A stretch of 39,396 nt of DNA, from NCBI GenBank assembly GCA_016188005.1, contig JACPIQ010000139.1, positions 1 to 39,396 of the forward strand. The letters are read 5' to 3'. The notes beneath the pieces are model-generated. The model was not told the DNA's origin and searched no databases. It worked only from the letters and a program-made list of their open reading frames with translations. Positions 16,077-24,147 of the stretch are shown piece by piece. Origin of the DNA: Candidatus Rokuibacteriota bacterium. GTDB taxonomy: Bacteria > Methylomirabilota > Methylomirabilia > Rokubacteriales > CSP1-6. The position numbers were made by a program, and so were the translations under genes. Position 1 is the stretch's first letter. Each line of letters begins with the position of its first letter.

Positions 16077-16491
16077 GAGGGTTCTCTCCCCGCGGCCGGA
16101 CGACAGCCCGCCTCTCCTGCACTCATTGCTCGCCGCTCCGCCCCCGCCGCTTCCTGATCAGGGCAAGGCCGACCACAGGCACGACGACCGGCGGTGCTCG
16201 CGCGTTCACCTCGACTGCCTCGCCCCGGGTCCTCCGGAAGCATAACGCATCAGTCAAGCGCCTCCCTGAGGTTCGCCGTTGTCGAGGTCCGCCTTGAGGC
16301 GCTGACTGACGAGAAAACGGTACTCGCTGCCGCCAGACAGCCGCCCAGGCGCGCACAGGCTACCTCGGGCGCACGCGGTCAGGGGAGAGACAGATGCGCG
16401 CTCGTGGTGTATGAATTGGGGAATAGCGCCAGTCATCCGAGCTTGCTATTGTCGAACCGTAGACGCAGACGGCGAGCATAGGTCGATCAAC
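16077..16491. other. upstream region of the giant gene, without a supported gene
   Basis: About 415 bases. The main visible structure is a long imperfect inverted repeat at 16250-16309. A short leftward frame ending at 16123 encodes a hydrophobic stretch followed by basic residues (VVVPVVGLALIRKRRGRSGE) but lacks a convincing start. No sigma-70 promoter with both boxes is evident. Confidence 0.4.
16250..16309. repeat. inverted repeat with 14-bp stem upstream of the giant gene
   Basis: The arms TCAGTCAAGCGCCTC (16250-16264) and GAGGCGCTGACTGA (16296-16309) pair over 14 bp with one bulged A around a 31-base loop. There is no T-run after either arm, so a factor-independent terminator is unlikely. 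It could be an operator, an mRNA leader structure or the scar of an element end. Confidence 0.45.
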
Positions 16492-16704
16492 GTGAGCCAG
16501 TCAGAGTCGCTGAGGCTTCTCCGCGAGGAAGGGATTGCACTTGCTTCGCAACCCTCCATCAGCCGTGAAGTGGCGGAGGACTGGCGTAGGCGTACATTGG
16601 CGGCCCTGGAGGGAGCGTACGGGCGGGCCTCTTCGCACGTTCGAGACTTCTCGCTACTTTACTCGCTCACGATCCAAGACGTCAGCGGCTCTACAGGTCC
16701 GTAA
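16492..16704 (+). pseudogene. N-terminal fragment of a putative defence/abortive-infection-like protein
   Basis: A GTG at 16492 opens about 70 codons: SESLRLLREEGIALASQPSI, EVAEDWRRRTLAALEGAYGR, ASSHVRDFSLLYSLTIQD. The pattern of a helical leader followed by W..R....L...YG..SSHVRDF resembles the N-terminal region of proteins annotated as TIR-like nucleotide-binding or abortive-infection proteins. The frame ends inside the 3' end of the convergent purM, so the bulk of the protein is missing. Family assignment is tentative. Confidence 0.4.
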
Positions 16705-17797
16705 ACTCTTCGCCCTCACCGACGAGGCCCTGCTTCGGCAGGAAGACGCGCTTCCTTTCGTCAGCGACGACCTTGCCGATTATGTGCGTCGCGAACCCGC
16801 TCGCCGCGAAGGCTTGCTTCACCGCCTTGATCAACACTTCGTCATCCTGAACGATGAGGCAGAATCCAATTCCCATGTTGAAGACCCGATACATCTCTCG
16901 CGCGGGAATGGCGCCGGTTTCTTGAATCAAATCAAAGATCGGCTGTGGCTCCGGTAGGTCATCGATGTGAAAGCCGACATTTGAGTCAATGCGCGCCAAG
17001 TTCAGAAAGCCGTCACTCGTCACGTTGACAAGACCTCGAATCGGCAGCTGCTGCCGATTCACGAGATCGACCACCGGACGAACATAAATGTGGGTGGGTT
17101 GGAGCAGCTCCTCCCCCACCGTACGGCCGAGGTCGGCCACGTACTGATCGGCTTTCAGTTTTCCCTCGTCCAACAGCGCTCTTCGGGCGAGCGTGAGACC
17201 GTTGCTGTGAATACCACTGCTACGGACACCTATGATGATGTCCCCGGGGGTGACCTCCCTCCCGAGAATAATTCGGGACAAGGGCACAATGCCGGCGCAC
17301 ATCCCGACAACATCTAAGCCGCGCCCCGGCCCGTGGCCCTTGATGATGTCCGGGATTTGCGAGATCTCCCCGCCGACGATGGCAACGCCGGCCAGTTCTG
17401 CGCCTCGATAAAGACCCTCGGCGATCTCTTCTAACACCCGTGGTGTAGCGCTTTCGATTGCGATGTAGTCGAGAAAGGAGATTGGCTCGGCGCCAACGCA
17501 GATCGCATCGTTGACGTTCATCGCCACGCAATCGATTCCGATCGTGTCGTAGCGGTCAAGCATCTCTGCGATTAGCACTTTGCTACCGACCCCGTCCGTG
17601 CAGAGCGCAAGCCCCAAGCCGTGCCCAATGTCGACGACGCTTGCAAAGAACCCGACATCGACAACGCGGTGGCCTGGTTGCCCTTCCTTCCGAAATGCCG
17701 CGGTCTTGTTCACCCAGCGGAGCAACGCGCCTAGGCCGAGCTGCGTGTTGTCGAGCACTCCTGTAGCGTCGTAGCTCAGCGAGCGATTAGTGGGCAT
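16691..17797 (-). CDS. purM: phosphoribosylformylglycinamidine cyclo-ligase (AIR synthetase)-like
   Basis: A 368-aa ATP-grasp-independent PurM-fold enzyme. The N-terminal YDATGV motif, the Gly-rich ALCTDGVGSKVLIAEMLDRY (DGVGTK-type phosphate loop), MNVNDAICVGAEPISFLDYI, GGEISQIPDI and GVRSSGIHSNGLTLAR are all present, matching AIR synthetase (FGAM + ATP to AIR in purine synthesis). The ATG at 17797 is preceded by AAGGA and preferred to the GTG ten codons upstream. Base composition and codon use are visibly less GC-rich than all neighbours (many AAT, ATT, GAT codons), and no other purine gene is nearby, which points to horizontal acquisition. It could be a second, specialised purM copy. Confidence 0.88.
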   Translation of the reverse strand: MPTNRSLSYDATGVLDNTQLGLGALLRWVNKTAAFRKEGQPGHRVVDVGFFASVVDIGHGLGLALCTDGVGSKVLIAEMLDRYDTIGIDCVAMNVNDAICVGAEPISFLDYIAIESATPRVLEEIAEGLYRGAELAGVAIVGGEISQIPDIIKGHGPGRGLDVVGMCAGIVPLSRIILGREVTPGDIIIGVRSSGIHSNGLTLARRALLDEGKLKADQYVADLGRTVGEELLQPTHIYVRPVVDLVNRQQLPIRGLVNVTSDGFLNLARIDSNVGFHIDDLPEPQPIFDLIQETGAIPAREMYRVFNMGIGFCLIVQDDEVLIKAVKQAFAASGFATHIIGKVVADERKRVFLPKQGLVGEGEEFTDL

Positions 17798-17926
17798 GGA
17801 TTCCTTGCCGGCGAGTGAATGCGACACGTCTAGACCCCATAGCCCGACGACTCAGGCAGACGCCGTACGGGGCCATCGGAACCTTGCCCCGCAAGATGTA
17901 GTGATCGACCCCACACTGGGATACAG

Positions 17927-17955
17927 CTTGTAGTAGGCAACTGCCCGTTTGTCAA
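17927..17955 (-). promoter_or_regulatory. sigma-70 type promoter for purM
   Basis: On the minus strand a perfect TTGACA (17950-17955) is followed after 17 bases by TACAAG (17927-17932). Transcription would start near 17920 and give a leader of about 120 bases before the purM ATG. I see no known riboswitch in that leader. Confidence 0.55.
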
Positions 17956-18376
17956 GCGAAAACGTGACCTCCAGTTCGAGGATATCTTACTCTACACGGC
18001 CTCGCCATACGGCGCTTCCAGATGCGCAGCGGAAGGCCTCGAATGAGTCGCTGGTGCCATCGCAATACCGCGCGGTCAGGCCGTGGACCCGACCGAGGAT
18101 CACCTTGCCTCAGGGGTGGACCAACAGGGGGTCGCTGCCCGCCAAGAACGCGATCAGGGCCATGAGAGCGGCGACGGCCTCGGGATCCCCGAGCAGGCCT
18201 TCACGTGGACTTGCACCAGATCGGCAGCGGAGCACCCAATATAACCGATTAACAGGATTGAGCTTCCTTGAGGTCTCCCGCTTGACAGGTCGCTCCCACG
18301 GCCCGGCCGGAGCGACATTCGACCGCCATGTCATGCCTGCGCCGACCGTGGCCGCCGATCCCCGGGGAGGCCCCTC
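17956..18376. other. gene-free stretch of about 420 bases
   Basis: Frames of 60-75 codons exist on both strands (one ends ALMALIAFLAGSDPLLVHP on the minus strand at 18110), but none has a start with ribosome-binding site and a recognisable family. It appears to be degraded sequence between the purM promoter and the next hypothetical gene. Confidence 0.4.
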
Positions 18377-18682
18377 TCACCCCCGCGTGACGCCGTTGTC
18401 GCCACAGGCGGGGCAATGCCACACGATGGTCTCGCCGTCGGCCTCAAGGGACGCGACGATCTCGCCAGGACACCGCCGGCGCCCCGGGCTCCGCCGGCTC
18501 TCCACGTTCGTCCGTTGGTCAGCAGCCGCCCGCCCGCTCGTCACCCAGGCGACGATCGCCCCGAGGAAGAGCGCCAGGTTGAGGGCCGGGCCAGGCAGGT
18601 CAACCATGGTGCCGGAGCCATCCAGGTAGTGCCTCATGTCGGTCACCCACGTGGGCCCGATCGGACGGCTCCTCCCCATCAC
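18377..18682 (-). CDS. small hypothetical protein with C-terminal CxxC motif
   Basis: A frame of 101 codons. The part likely to be real starts at the GTG at codon 13 (VTDMRHYLDGSG) or ATG codon 16. It has a hydrophobic stretch GPALNLALFLGAIVAWVTS, an Arg-rich segment with CPGEI, and ends IVWHCPACGDNGVTRG, a single zinc-ribbon-like CPxCGD knuckle. Related short proteins seem to occur near accessory genes, but I know no function. Its frame overlaps the 3' end of the next upstream gene by four bases. Confidence 0.5.
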   Translation of the reverse strand: MMGRSRPIGPTWVTDMRHYLDGSGTMVDLPGPALNLALFLGAIVAWVTSGRAAADQRTNVESRRSPGRRRCPGEIVASLEADGETIVWHCPACGDNGVTRG

Positions 18683-19338
18683 CGGGCCCCCTCTTGCTCT
18701 CGGTCGTCACGCTCTCGGAGCGGATAGGGCCCCACGTAGCCGCTCGCCGGGAGGCGGCCTGCCCTCTCCGGACCCGCCGCGCTCTCCCCCGGACTCGCGA
18801 TTGCCTTGAGCCGTAGATCCCCGGCCTCCGGCTTGAGACGCCCGGCGATCCTCCACGCCTGCCGTGTCGCACCGAGCTGACCCGGCGCCACCTCCCCGGC
18901 CGCGAGCAGGCGCGCCCCCATCAGGAAGTCGGTGTCGAAGAAGAACCGGTCCACGATGGCGTTGAAGTCGATGACCTCGATGTCATACGGGCCGACCTGG
19001 TCCTCGGCGCCGATGGCCCCGTCGTTATGGAGGTCGAAGAAGATCTGAGGACCCGAGTACAGGACCAGCCAGTGGTAGTCGGTGAGCTGGTAGCGCCGCC
19101 CGCCGTCTCGGCTGGCGCGCAGCAGGCGGTCGATGACGCGGACCAGCTCCCGCCGCGTGAAGAAGGCCGCCAGCTCCGGGCACAGGTCGCGATAGAACTC
19201 GTCGAGCTCCAGTGCCTCCGCCGCCGTGAGCCGATGGCCAGGGAGATAGCGGAGGAGGTGGACATCGCGCACGTGCGCCAGCGCCTCGTGGACGATCGCG
19301 AGAAAGATGGGATCGGGCTCATCCTGGAAGACGATCAT
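18679..19338 (-). CDS. hypothetical protein, 219 aa
   Basis: The frame starts MIVFQDEPDPIFLAIVHEAL and contains aromatic-rich conserved-looking stretches (YQLTDYHWLVLYSGPQIFFD, DFNAIVDRFFFDTDFLMGAR). There is no signal peptide or membrane helix. The C-terminal 50 residues are low complexity. Codon bias fits a real gene, but I do not recognise the family. It lies directly downstream of the damaged sigma-54 activator and just upstream of the CPxCGD protein; all three read leftwards. Confidence 0.65.
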   Translation of the reverse strand: MIVFQDEPDPIFLAIVHEALAHVRDVHLLRYLPGHRLTAAEALELDEFYRDLCPELAAFFTRRELVRVIDRLLRASRDGGRRYQLTDYHWLVLYSGPQIFFDLHNDGAIGAEDQVGPYDIEVIDFNAIVDRFFFDTDFLMGARLLAAGEVAPGQLGATRQAWRIAGRLKPEAGDLRLKAIASPGESAAGPERAGRLPASGYVGPYPLRERDDREQEGAR

Positions 19339-19418
19339 CGGCTCCCTCGCCCGGGTGGCGTCAGCAGACTATAGCCGAGAACGGCAACGATGAGGAGCGC
19401 CGCCTCTACGCTCCCCCT

Positions 19419-20440
19419 CATGCCAGCACGTACCGCGCCGTCGGCCCCTTCCCTACCTGCCGCAAGAACCCCATCCTCGTCAAGATGTTCAGCTCCACCC
19501 TCGCCGTCTCTCCGGAGACGCCACATTGCTCAGCGAGTTGACGGCGGTTCACGGCACCCTGTTCCTGAGCGATTCTCAGCGCCGTCTCCTGCCGCTTGCT
19601 CGCTGGCGGCGGTGGCCCTGCCAGGACGCCTGGTCGGGCCGGCCCCTCTCCGCCAGCGGCCGATGGCCTCCCGAGTCGTGGGCCACTCGCGATCCTGAGG
19701 TCGTCCTGCTGAATCCACCCCCTGCTGAATCCACCCCTCCTCGCGCAGGACCATGGCCTCCTTGAGCGCCTTCGACAGCGCGCGCACGTTGCCGGACCAC
19801 TCGTGCGCCATCATCGCTGCCAGTGCCTCCGGCCTCAGCCCCTCGATCGCAAGGGCATGCTTGCCGTTGAACAAGATCCGGAAGTGCTCGATGGGGAGGG
19901 GGGTGTCCTCGCGCCGCGCCCGGAGCGGCGGCACCTCCAGCACGATGTCGGTCAGCCGGTCGTAGAGATCCTCGCGGAACTCCCGACGCGTCACCGCCTG
20001 CTCCAGATCCCGGTTCGTCGCCGCGATCACCCGCTCATCGACCCTGGTCGTTCTCGTGGAGCCCACCGGTCTCAGCTCCCCGTTCTCGAGAAAGCGGAGG
20101 AGCATGGCCTGCGCCTCGAGTGGCAGCTCGCCGACCTCGTCCAGGAAGACGGTCCCTCCATGGGCAAGAGCGAGGAGGCCTTCCTTCCGGGCGACGGCCC
20201 CGGTGAAGGCCCCCCGCTCGTTGCCGAAGAGGTCGCTCAGGAGCATCTCCCGCACCAGCGTCGCGCAGTTGACGACCTGCCAGGGACGCTCCCTCCTGGC
20301 GCCGAGCCGGCGGACCACCGAGGCAACCAGGTCCTTCCCCGTCCCGGTCTCCCCCTGCCACGGGATCATCGGCCGGAGCGCCGCGATGCAGGCGCTGTTC
20401 CGGCGGATGGAAGGAGGGCAGATCTGCTCCCGCCATCCGC
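19419..20440 (-). pseudogene. sigma-54-dependent activator: AAA+ domain intact, frameshifted before its winged-helix domain
   Basis: The AAA+ core shows Walker A GETGTGKDLVA, the sigma-54-contacting NERGAFTGAVARKEG loop, Walker B GGTVFLDEVGELP and the arginine-finger segment REFREDLYDRLTDIV. At 19705-19736 the 16-base unit CCTGCTGAATCCACCC (plus-strand sense) occurs twice in tandem. The extra copy shifts the frame after EEGWIQQ. Removing one copy restores a continuous reading through DDLRIASGPRLG to a C-terminal winged helix (QLAEQCGVSGETARVELNIL, then GKGPTARYVLA, stop at 19419). Upstream of about 20440 no sensory domain is present; a nuclease scrap abuts it. The protein should remodel sigma-54 RNA polymerase; as it stands the DNA-binding part is lost. 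Confidence 0.82.
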
Positions 20441-20460
20441 GCCCAGCTCCCGCCCCGCCG

Positions 20461-20560
20461 GCGGCGAGGAGGACCGCGTACTTGTATGTCGCCGTGTACT
20501 TCCCCTCGTCGAGCAGCCCGAGGCCCTTCTCGGCGAAGGCGATGGCGCCGCGCTCCGCGC
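20461..20560 (-). pseudogene. N-terminal scrap resembling an HNH endonuclease family
   Basis: Leftward frame AIAFAEKGLGLLDEGKYTAT followed by YKYAVLLA, the stereotyped start of a family of HNH endonucleases. After LLA the homology ends and the frame continues, by chance in phase, into the sigma-54 activator. The rest of the nuclease is missing. Confidence 0.45.
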
Positions 20561-20625
20561 GCGACGGGTCAGCCGCGCGCCCCCGCGTCTTTCCGTGCTA
20601 CGGTGGCCGCGGAGGCTCAACGCCC

Positions 20626-20898
20626 ATGGACACCGCGAAGCTCACGGTCCTCAGGTGAGAGATCCTCGCCCTCCCCGAGGCCGAGCGCGACACTCTCGCC
20701 CGCGAGCTCCTGCCCGAGCTGCTCCTCACCCGCCCGGGCCTGGCTCTGATCGACGAGGCTCTCGAGGAGCTCTCGGACGAGCAACTCGTCGCCCTGGTCG
20801 AGCGCGCCAGGGCGCGGGCTCGCGAGCTGTCCGAGGACGCCGTGGCAGCCGTGATCGCCGAGGGGCTGAAGGTCGGTCGGTCGTCGAGAGCGAGGTGA
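20626..20898 (+). pseudogene. small antitoxin-like protein with in-frame stop at codon 11
   Basis: The ATG at 20626 opens MDTAKLTVLR, then TGA (20656-20658, a CGA-to-TGA-type change), and the same frame continues EILALPEAERDTLARELLPE, LALIDEALEELSDEQLVALV and ELSEDAVAAVIAEGLK to a stop at 20896-20898. The highly charged helical sequence looks like a small antitoxin or addiction-module-type protein. There is no alternative start between the stop and the helical body. The gene is a nonsense mutant unless TGA is read through. Confidence 0.4.
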
Positions 20899-20973
20899 TG
20901 GAGGGAGCGGGGCGGGCTCACTCCACCGGGCGACCGGCACCCTGAGGCGGCGCCGGCACGCGCGGGCCCGCGC

Positions 20974-21351
20974 TCAGGCCGAGCCCTCTCCAATGGGCAG
21001 ATAGCGGATGCGGTGCCGGGCGTCCTCGACGATGATCACCACGCCACGCTCGAGCGCCTCGCCGGAGGCCTCGAGCACCGCGCCGAGCCGCTCGATGACC
21101 CGCGCCGGCCGGGTGTTGTGGAGCCGGAACAGGATGACCCGGGCGGGCGCACTCCCCACGAGGGCGGCGAGCTCACCGAAGTCGAGGTCGAAGGTGAGGA
21201 CGATGCGTTCCTCGTGGAGGGCCTTGGCGAAGATCGCCTCGTCGGGCGGCCGCTGAAGACCTTCCTCACGCAGGTGGACAGCATCGTGGCCGGCCCGGCG
21301 GAGCCAGTCCACCACGCGCACATCCACGCCCATGTCGGCGAGGAAGCGCAC
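20974..21351 (-). CDS. DUF5615 PIN-like protein, probable toxin
   Basis: A 125-aa protein with the family's opening VRFLADMGVDVRVVDWLRRAGHD (broken here for length: Asp6 and Asp10 near the N-terminus), VHLREEGL..., and VLTFDLDFGELAAL carrying further acidic residues. DUF5615 proteins are PIN-like and are thought to be ribonuclease toxins. The GTG start is nine bases after the stop of a DUF433 gene, the standard partner. It is an intact, compact toxin-antitoxin-like pair close to the integrase remnant. Confidence 0.85.
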   Translation of the reverse strand: MRFLADMGVDVRVVDWLRRAGHDAVHLREEGLQRPPDEAIFAKALHEERIVLTFDLDFGELAALVGSAPARVILFRLHNTRPARVIERLGAVLEASGEALERGVVIIVEDARHRIRYLPIGEGSA

Positions 21352-21360
21352 CGGCGTCGG

Positions 21361-21576
21361 CTACGGGACGCGGACCTCTTCCCGCGTCAGCCAGGCGGCG
21401 TACTCGATGGCCTGCTGGATGTCCTTGCGCTCGAGATCCGGATAGCCGGCGAGGATGTCCTCGAAGGAGGCGCCATGCGCGATCTGGGCGACGATGACGG
21501 ACACCGGGATGCGCAGGCCCCGGATGCAGGCCCGCCCTCCCATGATCCGCGGATCGAAGGTGATCCGGTCGAACAC
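21361..21576 (-). CDS. DUF433 family protein, probable antitoxin
   Basis: A 71-aa protein starting at a GTG with AAAGGAGG upstream. The typical DUF433 sequence is present: DRITFDPRIMGGRACIRGLR, IPVSVIVAQIAHGASFEDIL and AGYPDLERKDIQQAIEYAAW. This is a small HTH-like domain that usually acts as antitoxin/autorepressor for the adjacent DUF5615 protein. Confidence 0.88.
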   Translation of the reverse strand: MFDRITFDPRIMGGRACIRGLRIPVSVIVAQIAHGASFEDILAGYPDLERKDIQQAIEYAAWLTREEVRVP

Positions 21577-21757
21577 GGCGCCGCCTCCTTTCCTGACTGC
21601 CCCTAAGGTACTGCGCCCACAGGGCCGAGCGCAAACCCGAGGCGCGGGAGGAACCGCCGGCTCGCCTGCTCCGCCTCGCCGAGGAGGGTGCGCGCCGGCT
21701 GACCGAGCGGCAGCGCCACCTCCAGCGCCTGCTTGCGGAGGGCCCCACGACGAGTCC

Positions 21758-22192
<435 letters not shown>

Positions 22193-22254
22193 ACATTCGC
22201 TGCCAGCGGCGACGACGGCGGCGACCACCACGCCCACCGGGTGCTACCGAGAGG

Positions 22255-22331
22255 TGGTGCGCCCAAGAGGATTCGAACCTCTGACCTTTAGCTCCGGAGG
22301 CTAACGCTCTATCCAGCTGAGCTATGGGCGC
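22255..22331 (-). tRNA. tRNA-Arg (anticodon CCG)
   Basis: A 77-base cloverleaf with encoded CCA. Acceptor GCGCCCA/TGGGCGC, anticodon stem TTAGC/GCTAA with loop CTCCGGA, T-arm GAGGTTCGAATCCTC. It lies between tRNA-His and tRNA-Lys in the same transcript. Confidence 0.97.
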
Positions 22332-22356
22332 CCCTGTTGCCCGATCCGTCAGGGAT

Positions 22357-22434
22357 TGGGGTGACCGAAGGGAATCGAACCCTCAACCCCTGGAGCCACA
22401 GTCCAGTGCTCTAACCAATTGAGCTACGGTCACC
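22357..22434 (-). tRNA. tRNA-His (anticodon GTG)
   Basis: Cloverleaf with encoded CCA, anticodon stem CTGGA/TCCAG and loop CTGTGGC. The histidine-specific extra G at position -1 (22434) pairs with discriminator C73, an identity feature of tRNA-His. It is first in the cluster, about 20 bases after the predicted transcription start. Confidence 0.97.
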
Positions 22435-22459
22435 GTCCCGGGACGACAGCCGAGCCCTC

Positions 22460-22488
22460 ATCCTATCCCAGCCCCCGGGCACGGTCAA
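22460..22488 (-). promoter_or_regulatory. promoter of the tRNA-His-Arg-Lys cluster
   Basis: On the minus strand TTGACC (22483-22488) and TAGGAT (22460-22465) are separated by 17 bases, with a GC-rich discriminator region after it as is usual for stable RNA genes. The TGA inside the -35 box is the stop codon of the upstream rmlD-like gene. Confidence 0.65.
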
Positions 22489-23399
22489 CCGCCGGAGCGG
22501 GCTCCGCCGGCTCCGCCGCCGGGAGGCTGGCCGTCGAGCGCCTGCCGCATGGCCCGGAGCCCGGCCTCGGGGGACCGGAGCGGCGTCTGGAGCCCGGCGC
22601 GGGCCTTGGCGATGCTGAGCCCCGCGCGCAAGGGGCGCGGGGCCTTCTGGCCGAGGTCCGCCGTGCTGACGGCGGTGAGGCGCGAGGGGTCCAGCTCGAA
22701 GATGCGGCAGGCCAGAAGCGCGAAGGCGTGGCGGTCGAGCACGCCGTCGCCCGCCAGGTGATAGACGCCGCGCAGATCCCGCTCGCAGCACTCGACGCTG
22801 GCCTGGGCCAGGTCGGCGTTGTAGGTGGGGCTCGAGACCTGGTCGGCGGGGATGCGCATGCCCTGGCCGCTCCGGCAGTTGCGGAGGAGCTGGTAGACGA
22901 AGTTCTTCTCCTGCCTGTCTGGGCCGTAGACGACGGTGGTCCGCACGACCAGCGCCCGCGGCAGCGCGGCCAGGAGGGCCTGTTCCCCTTCCCACTTGGA
23001 GCGCCCGTACTCGGAGAGCGGGTGGGCCGGATCGTCCTCGGCATAGGGGCCAGCCGTGCCATCGAAGACGTACTCGGTCGAGTAGTAGACGAAGCCCGCG
23101 CCGAGCCGCTGGCCCATGCGGGCCGCGAGAAGCGGCCCGTCGCGGTTGATGGCGCGGGCCTCGTCGGGATGGTCCTCGCAGTAGTCCACGTGGGTGAGGC
23201 CGGCGGGGCAGAGGATCCAGTCGGGCTTGATGAAGAAGATGGCGTGCTCGACGGCGCGCGCATCCGTGATGTCGAGCGGCCAGCACCCCTCGACCGGATG
23301 TCGCGCATAGGTCCCGGTCGCCTCGTGTCCCCGGGCGCGGAGGGCCTCGAGAAGGGCCGCGCCCACCTGGCCCGAAGCGCCGATGACGAGGGCGCGCAT
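22485..23399 (-). CDS. dTDP-4-dehydrorhamnose reductase (RmlD)-like SDR protein
   Basis: A 304-aa extended short-chain dehydrogenase. Nucleotide-binding GASGQVG at the start, HVDYCEDHPDEARAINRDGP as in RmlD, STEYVFDGTAGPYAEDD, and the catalytic YGRSKWEGE (YxxxK). RmlD makes dTDP-L-rhamnose; close relatives also reduce other NDP-sugars or act as the regulatory subunit of S-adenosylmethionine synthetase. No rmlABC genes are nearby, so the substrate is uncertain. The ATG at 23399 has AAGGAGGAG upstream. The C-terminal 15 residues are Gly-rich and end in the tRNA promoter. Confidence 0.85.
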   Translation of the reverse strand: MRALVIGASGQVGAALLEALRARGHEATGTYARHPVEGCWPLDITDARAVEHAIFFIKPDWILCPAGLTHVDYCEDHPDEARAINRDGPLLAARMGQRLGAGFVYYSTEYVFDGTAGPYAEDDPAHPLSEYGRSKWEGEQALLAALPRALVVRTTVVYGPDRQEKNFVYQLLRNCRSGQGMRIPADQVSSPTYNADLAQASVECCERDLRGVYHLAGDGVLDRHAFALLACRIFELDPSRLTAVSTADLGQKAPRPLRAGLSIAKARAGLQTPLRSPEAGLRAMRQALDGQPPGGGAGGARSGG

Positions 23400-23461
23400 C
23401 AGCCGCTCCTCCTTCGGGTGGAGAGCACGCTGACGGCATGGTGCGCCCCACGGCTGCTCGC

Positions 23462-23491
23462 TTGCGTCATGGACAGGGGAGAGTCTACACT
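23462..23491 (+). promoter_or_regulatory. possible promoter of the secreted hypothetical/permease group
   Basis: TTGCGT (23462-23467) and TACACT (23486-23491) with an 18-base spacer lie about 90 bases before the ATG at 23581. This intergenic stretch separates the divergent rmlD-like gene from the plus-strand genes. Confidence 0.35.
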
Positions 23492-23580
23492 CGGCGCGCG
23501 ATGCGCGACCGTTCTTTCCTCTCGCGGCTCGCGGGCGGGCCGCGCGCGTGGCGTGTCTCACGCCGGGGCGGCTGCTGAGC

Positions 23581-24111
23581 ATGCGGCGCGGAGGGGCCCC
23601 ACGCGTGCCGGCCTCCGTCCTCGCCGCGGGCCTGGCCGTCGCCATGGTCGCGGCGGGCGTGGGGACTGCAGCAGCGCAGTCGCGGGTCGGGCTCCAGGGA
23701 CTGAGGCGCGTGGCGCTCGAGATCATCATGGCGCCGGATCACCCGCTGCTCGATCCCGGGGCGCTGGAGCAGCGGCTGGAGGCGTTCTTGCTGACCGGCG
23801 CCAGCGCGCCCAGGCTGGACCCTGAGAGTCTCGACCGGATCCGGCTGACGGTGGCGGTGCGCCAGTACTCGGGCTCCGAGCTGCGCGGCTTCTATCTCCC
23901 CTTCTCGGGCCTCTACGGGATCGGCAGCGTGAGGCTCTCGGTGGAGCGCCTGGCGACGATCCCCGGGCTCGCGGCGCCCATCCCCGCTGTGGTCTGGCAG
24001 CAGGAGCGCCAGGCGCGGGGGCCCTGGCATCGCTCGGCGGCCGAGATCATGGCGCTCGTGGAGGAGCTGGCCGCCGCCCTCGTCGAGGATGTCAGCGGGG
24101 GGCGGCAGTGA
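23581..24111 (+). CDS. secreted hypothetical protein
   Basis: A 176-aa protein with a signal peptide: basic MRRGGAPR, hydrophobic VLAAGLAVAMVAAGVG and a likely cleavage after TAAAQ. The mature part contains LEIIMAPDHPLLDPGALEQR, a repeated-looking LTVAVRQYSGSELRGFYLPF and a C-terminal helix. No known family is recognised. An earlier in-frame start at 23548 would spoil the signal peptide, so I prefer 23581. It is followed by the pyridoxamine-oxidase-like gene after 36 bases. Confidence 0.7.
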   Translation: MRRGGAPRVPASVLAAGLAVAMVAAGVGTAAAQSRVGLQGLRRVALEIIMAPDHPLLDPGALEQRLEAFLLTGASAPRLDPESLDRIRLTVAVRQYSGSELRGFYLPFSGLYGIGSVRLSVERLATIPGLAAPIPAVVWQQERQARGPWHRSAAEIMALVEELAAALVEDVSGGRQ

Positions 24112-24147
24112 GCCCCTCGCGGCGCCCGCAGCGCGGGGCCCTCTAGC

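Noticed and set aside
12612..16157. Plus-strand open frame of 1181 codons opposite the giant gene
   Set aside because: Very Arg/His-rich with no motif or ribosome-binding site; a GC-driven shadow. The minus-strand frame has sensible composition, an SD and a coupled downstream gene.
16123..16250. Small membrane protein ending VVGLALIRKRRGRSGE
   Set aside because: Hydrophobic and basic ending is suggestive, but no start codon with ribosome-binding site supports translation.
16230..16320. Integron attC site
   Set aside because: The inverted repeat lacks the RYYYAAC and GTTRRRY core sites and there is no integron integrase.
17798..17926. Purine riboswitch in the purM leader
   Set aside because: The leader lacks the conserved three-way-junction sequences of purine or PRPP/ppGpp riboswitches as far as can be read by eye.
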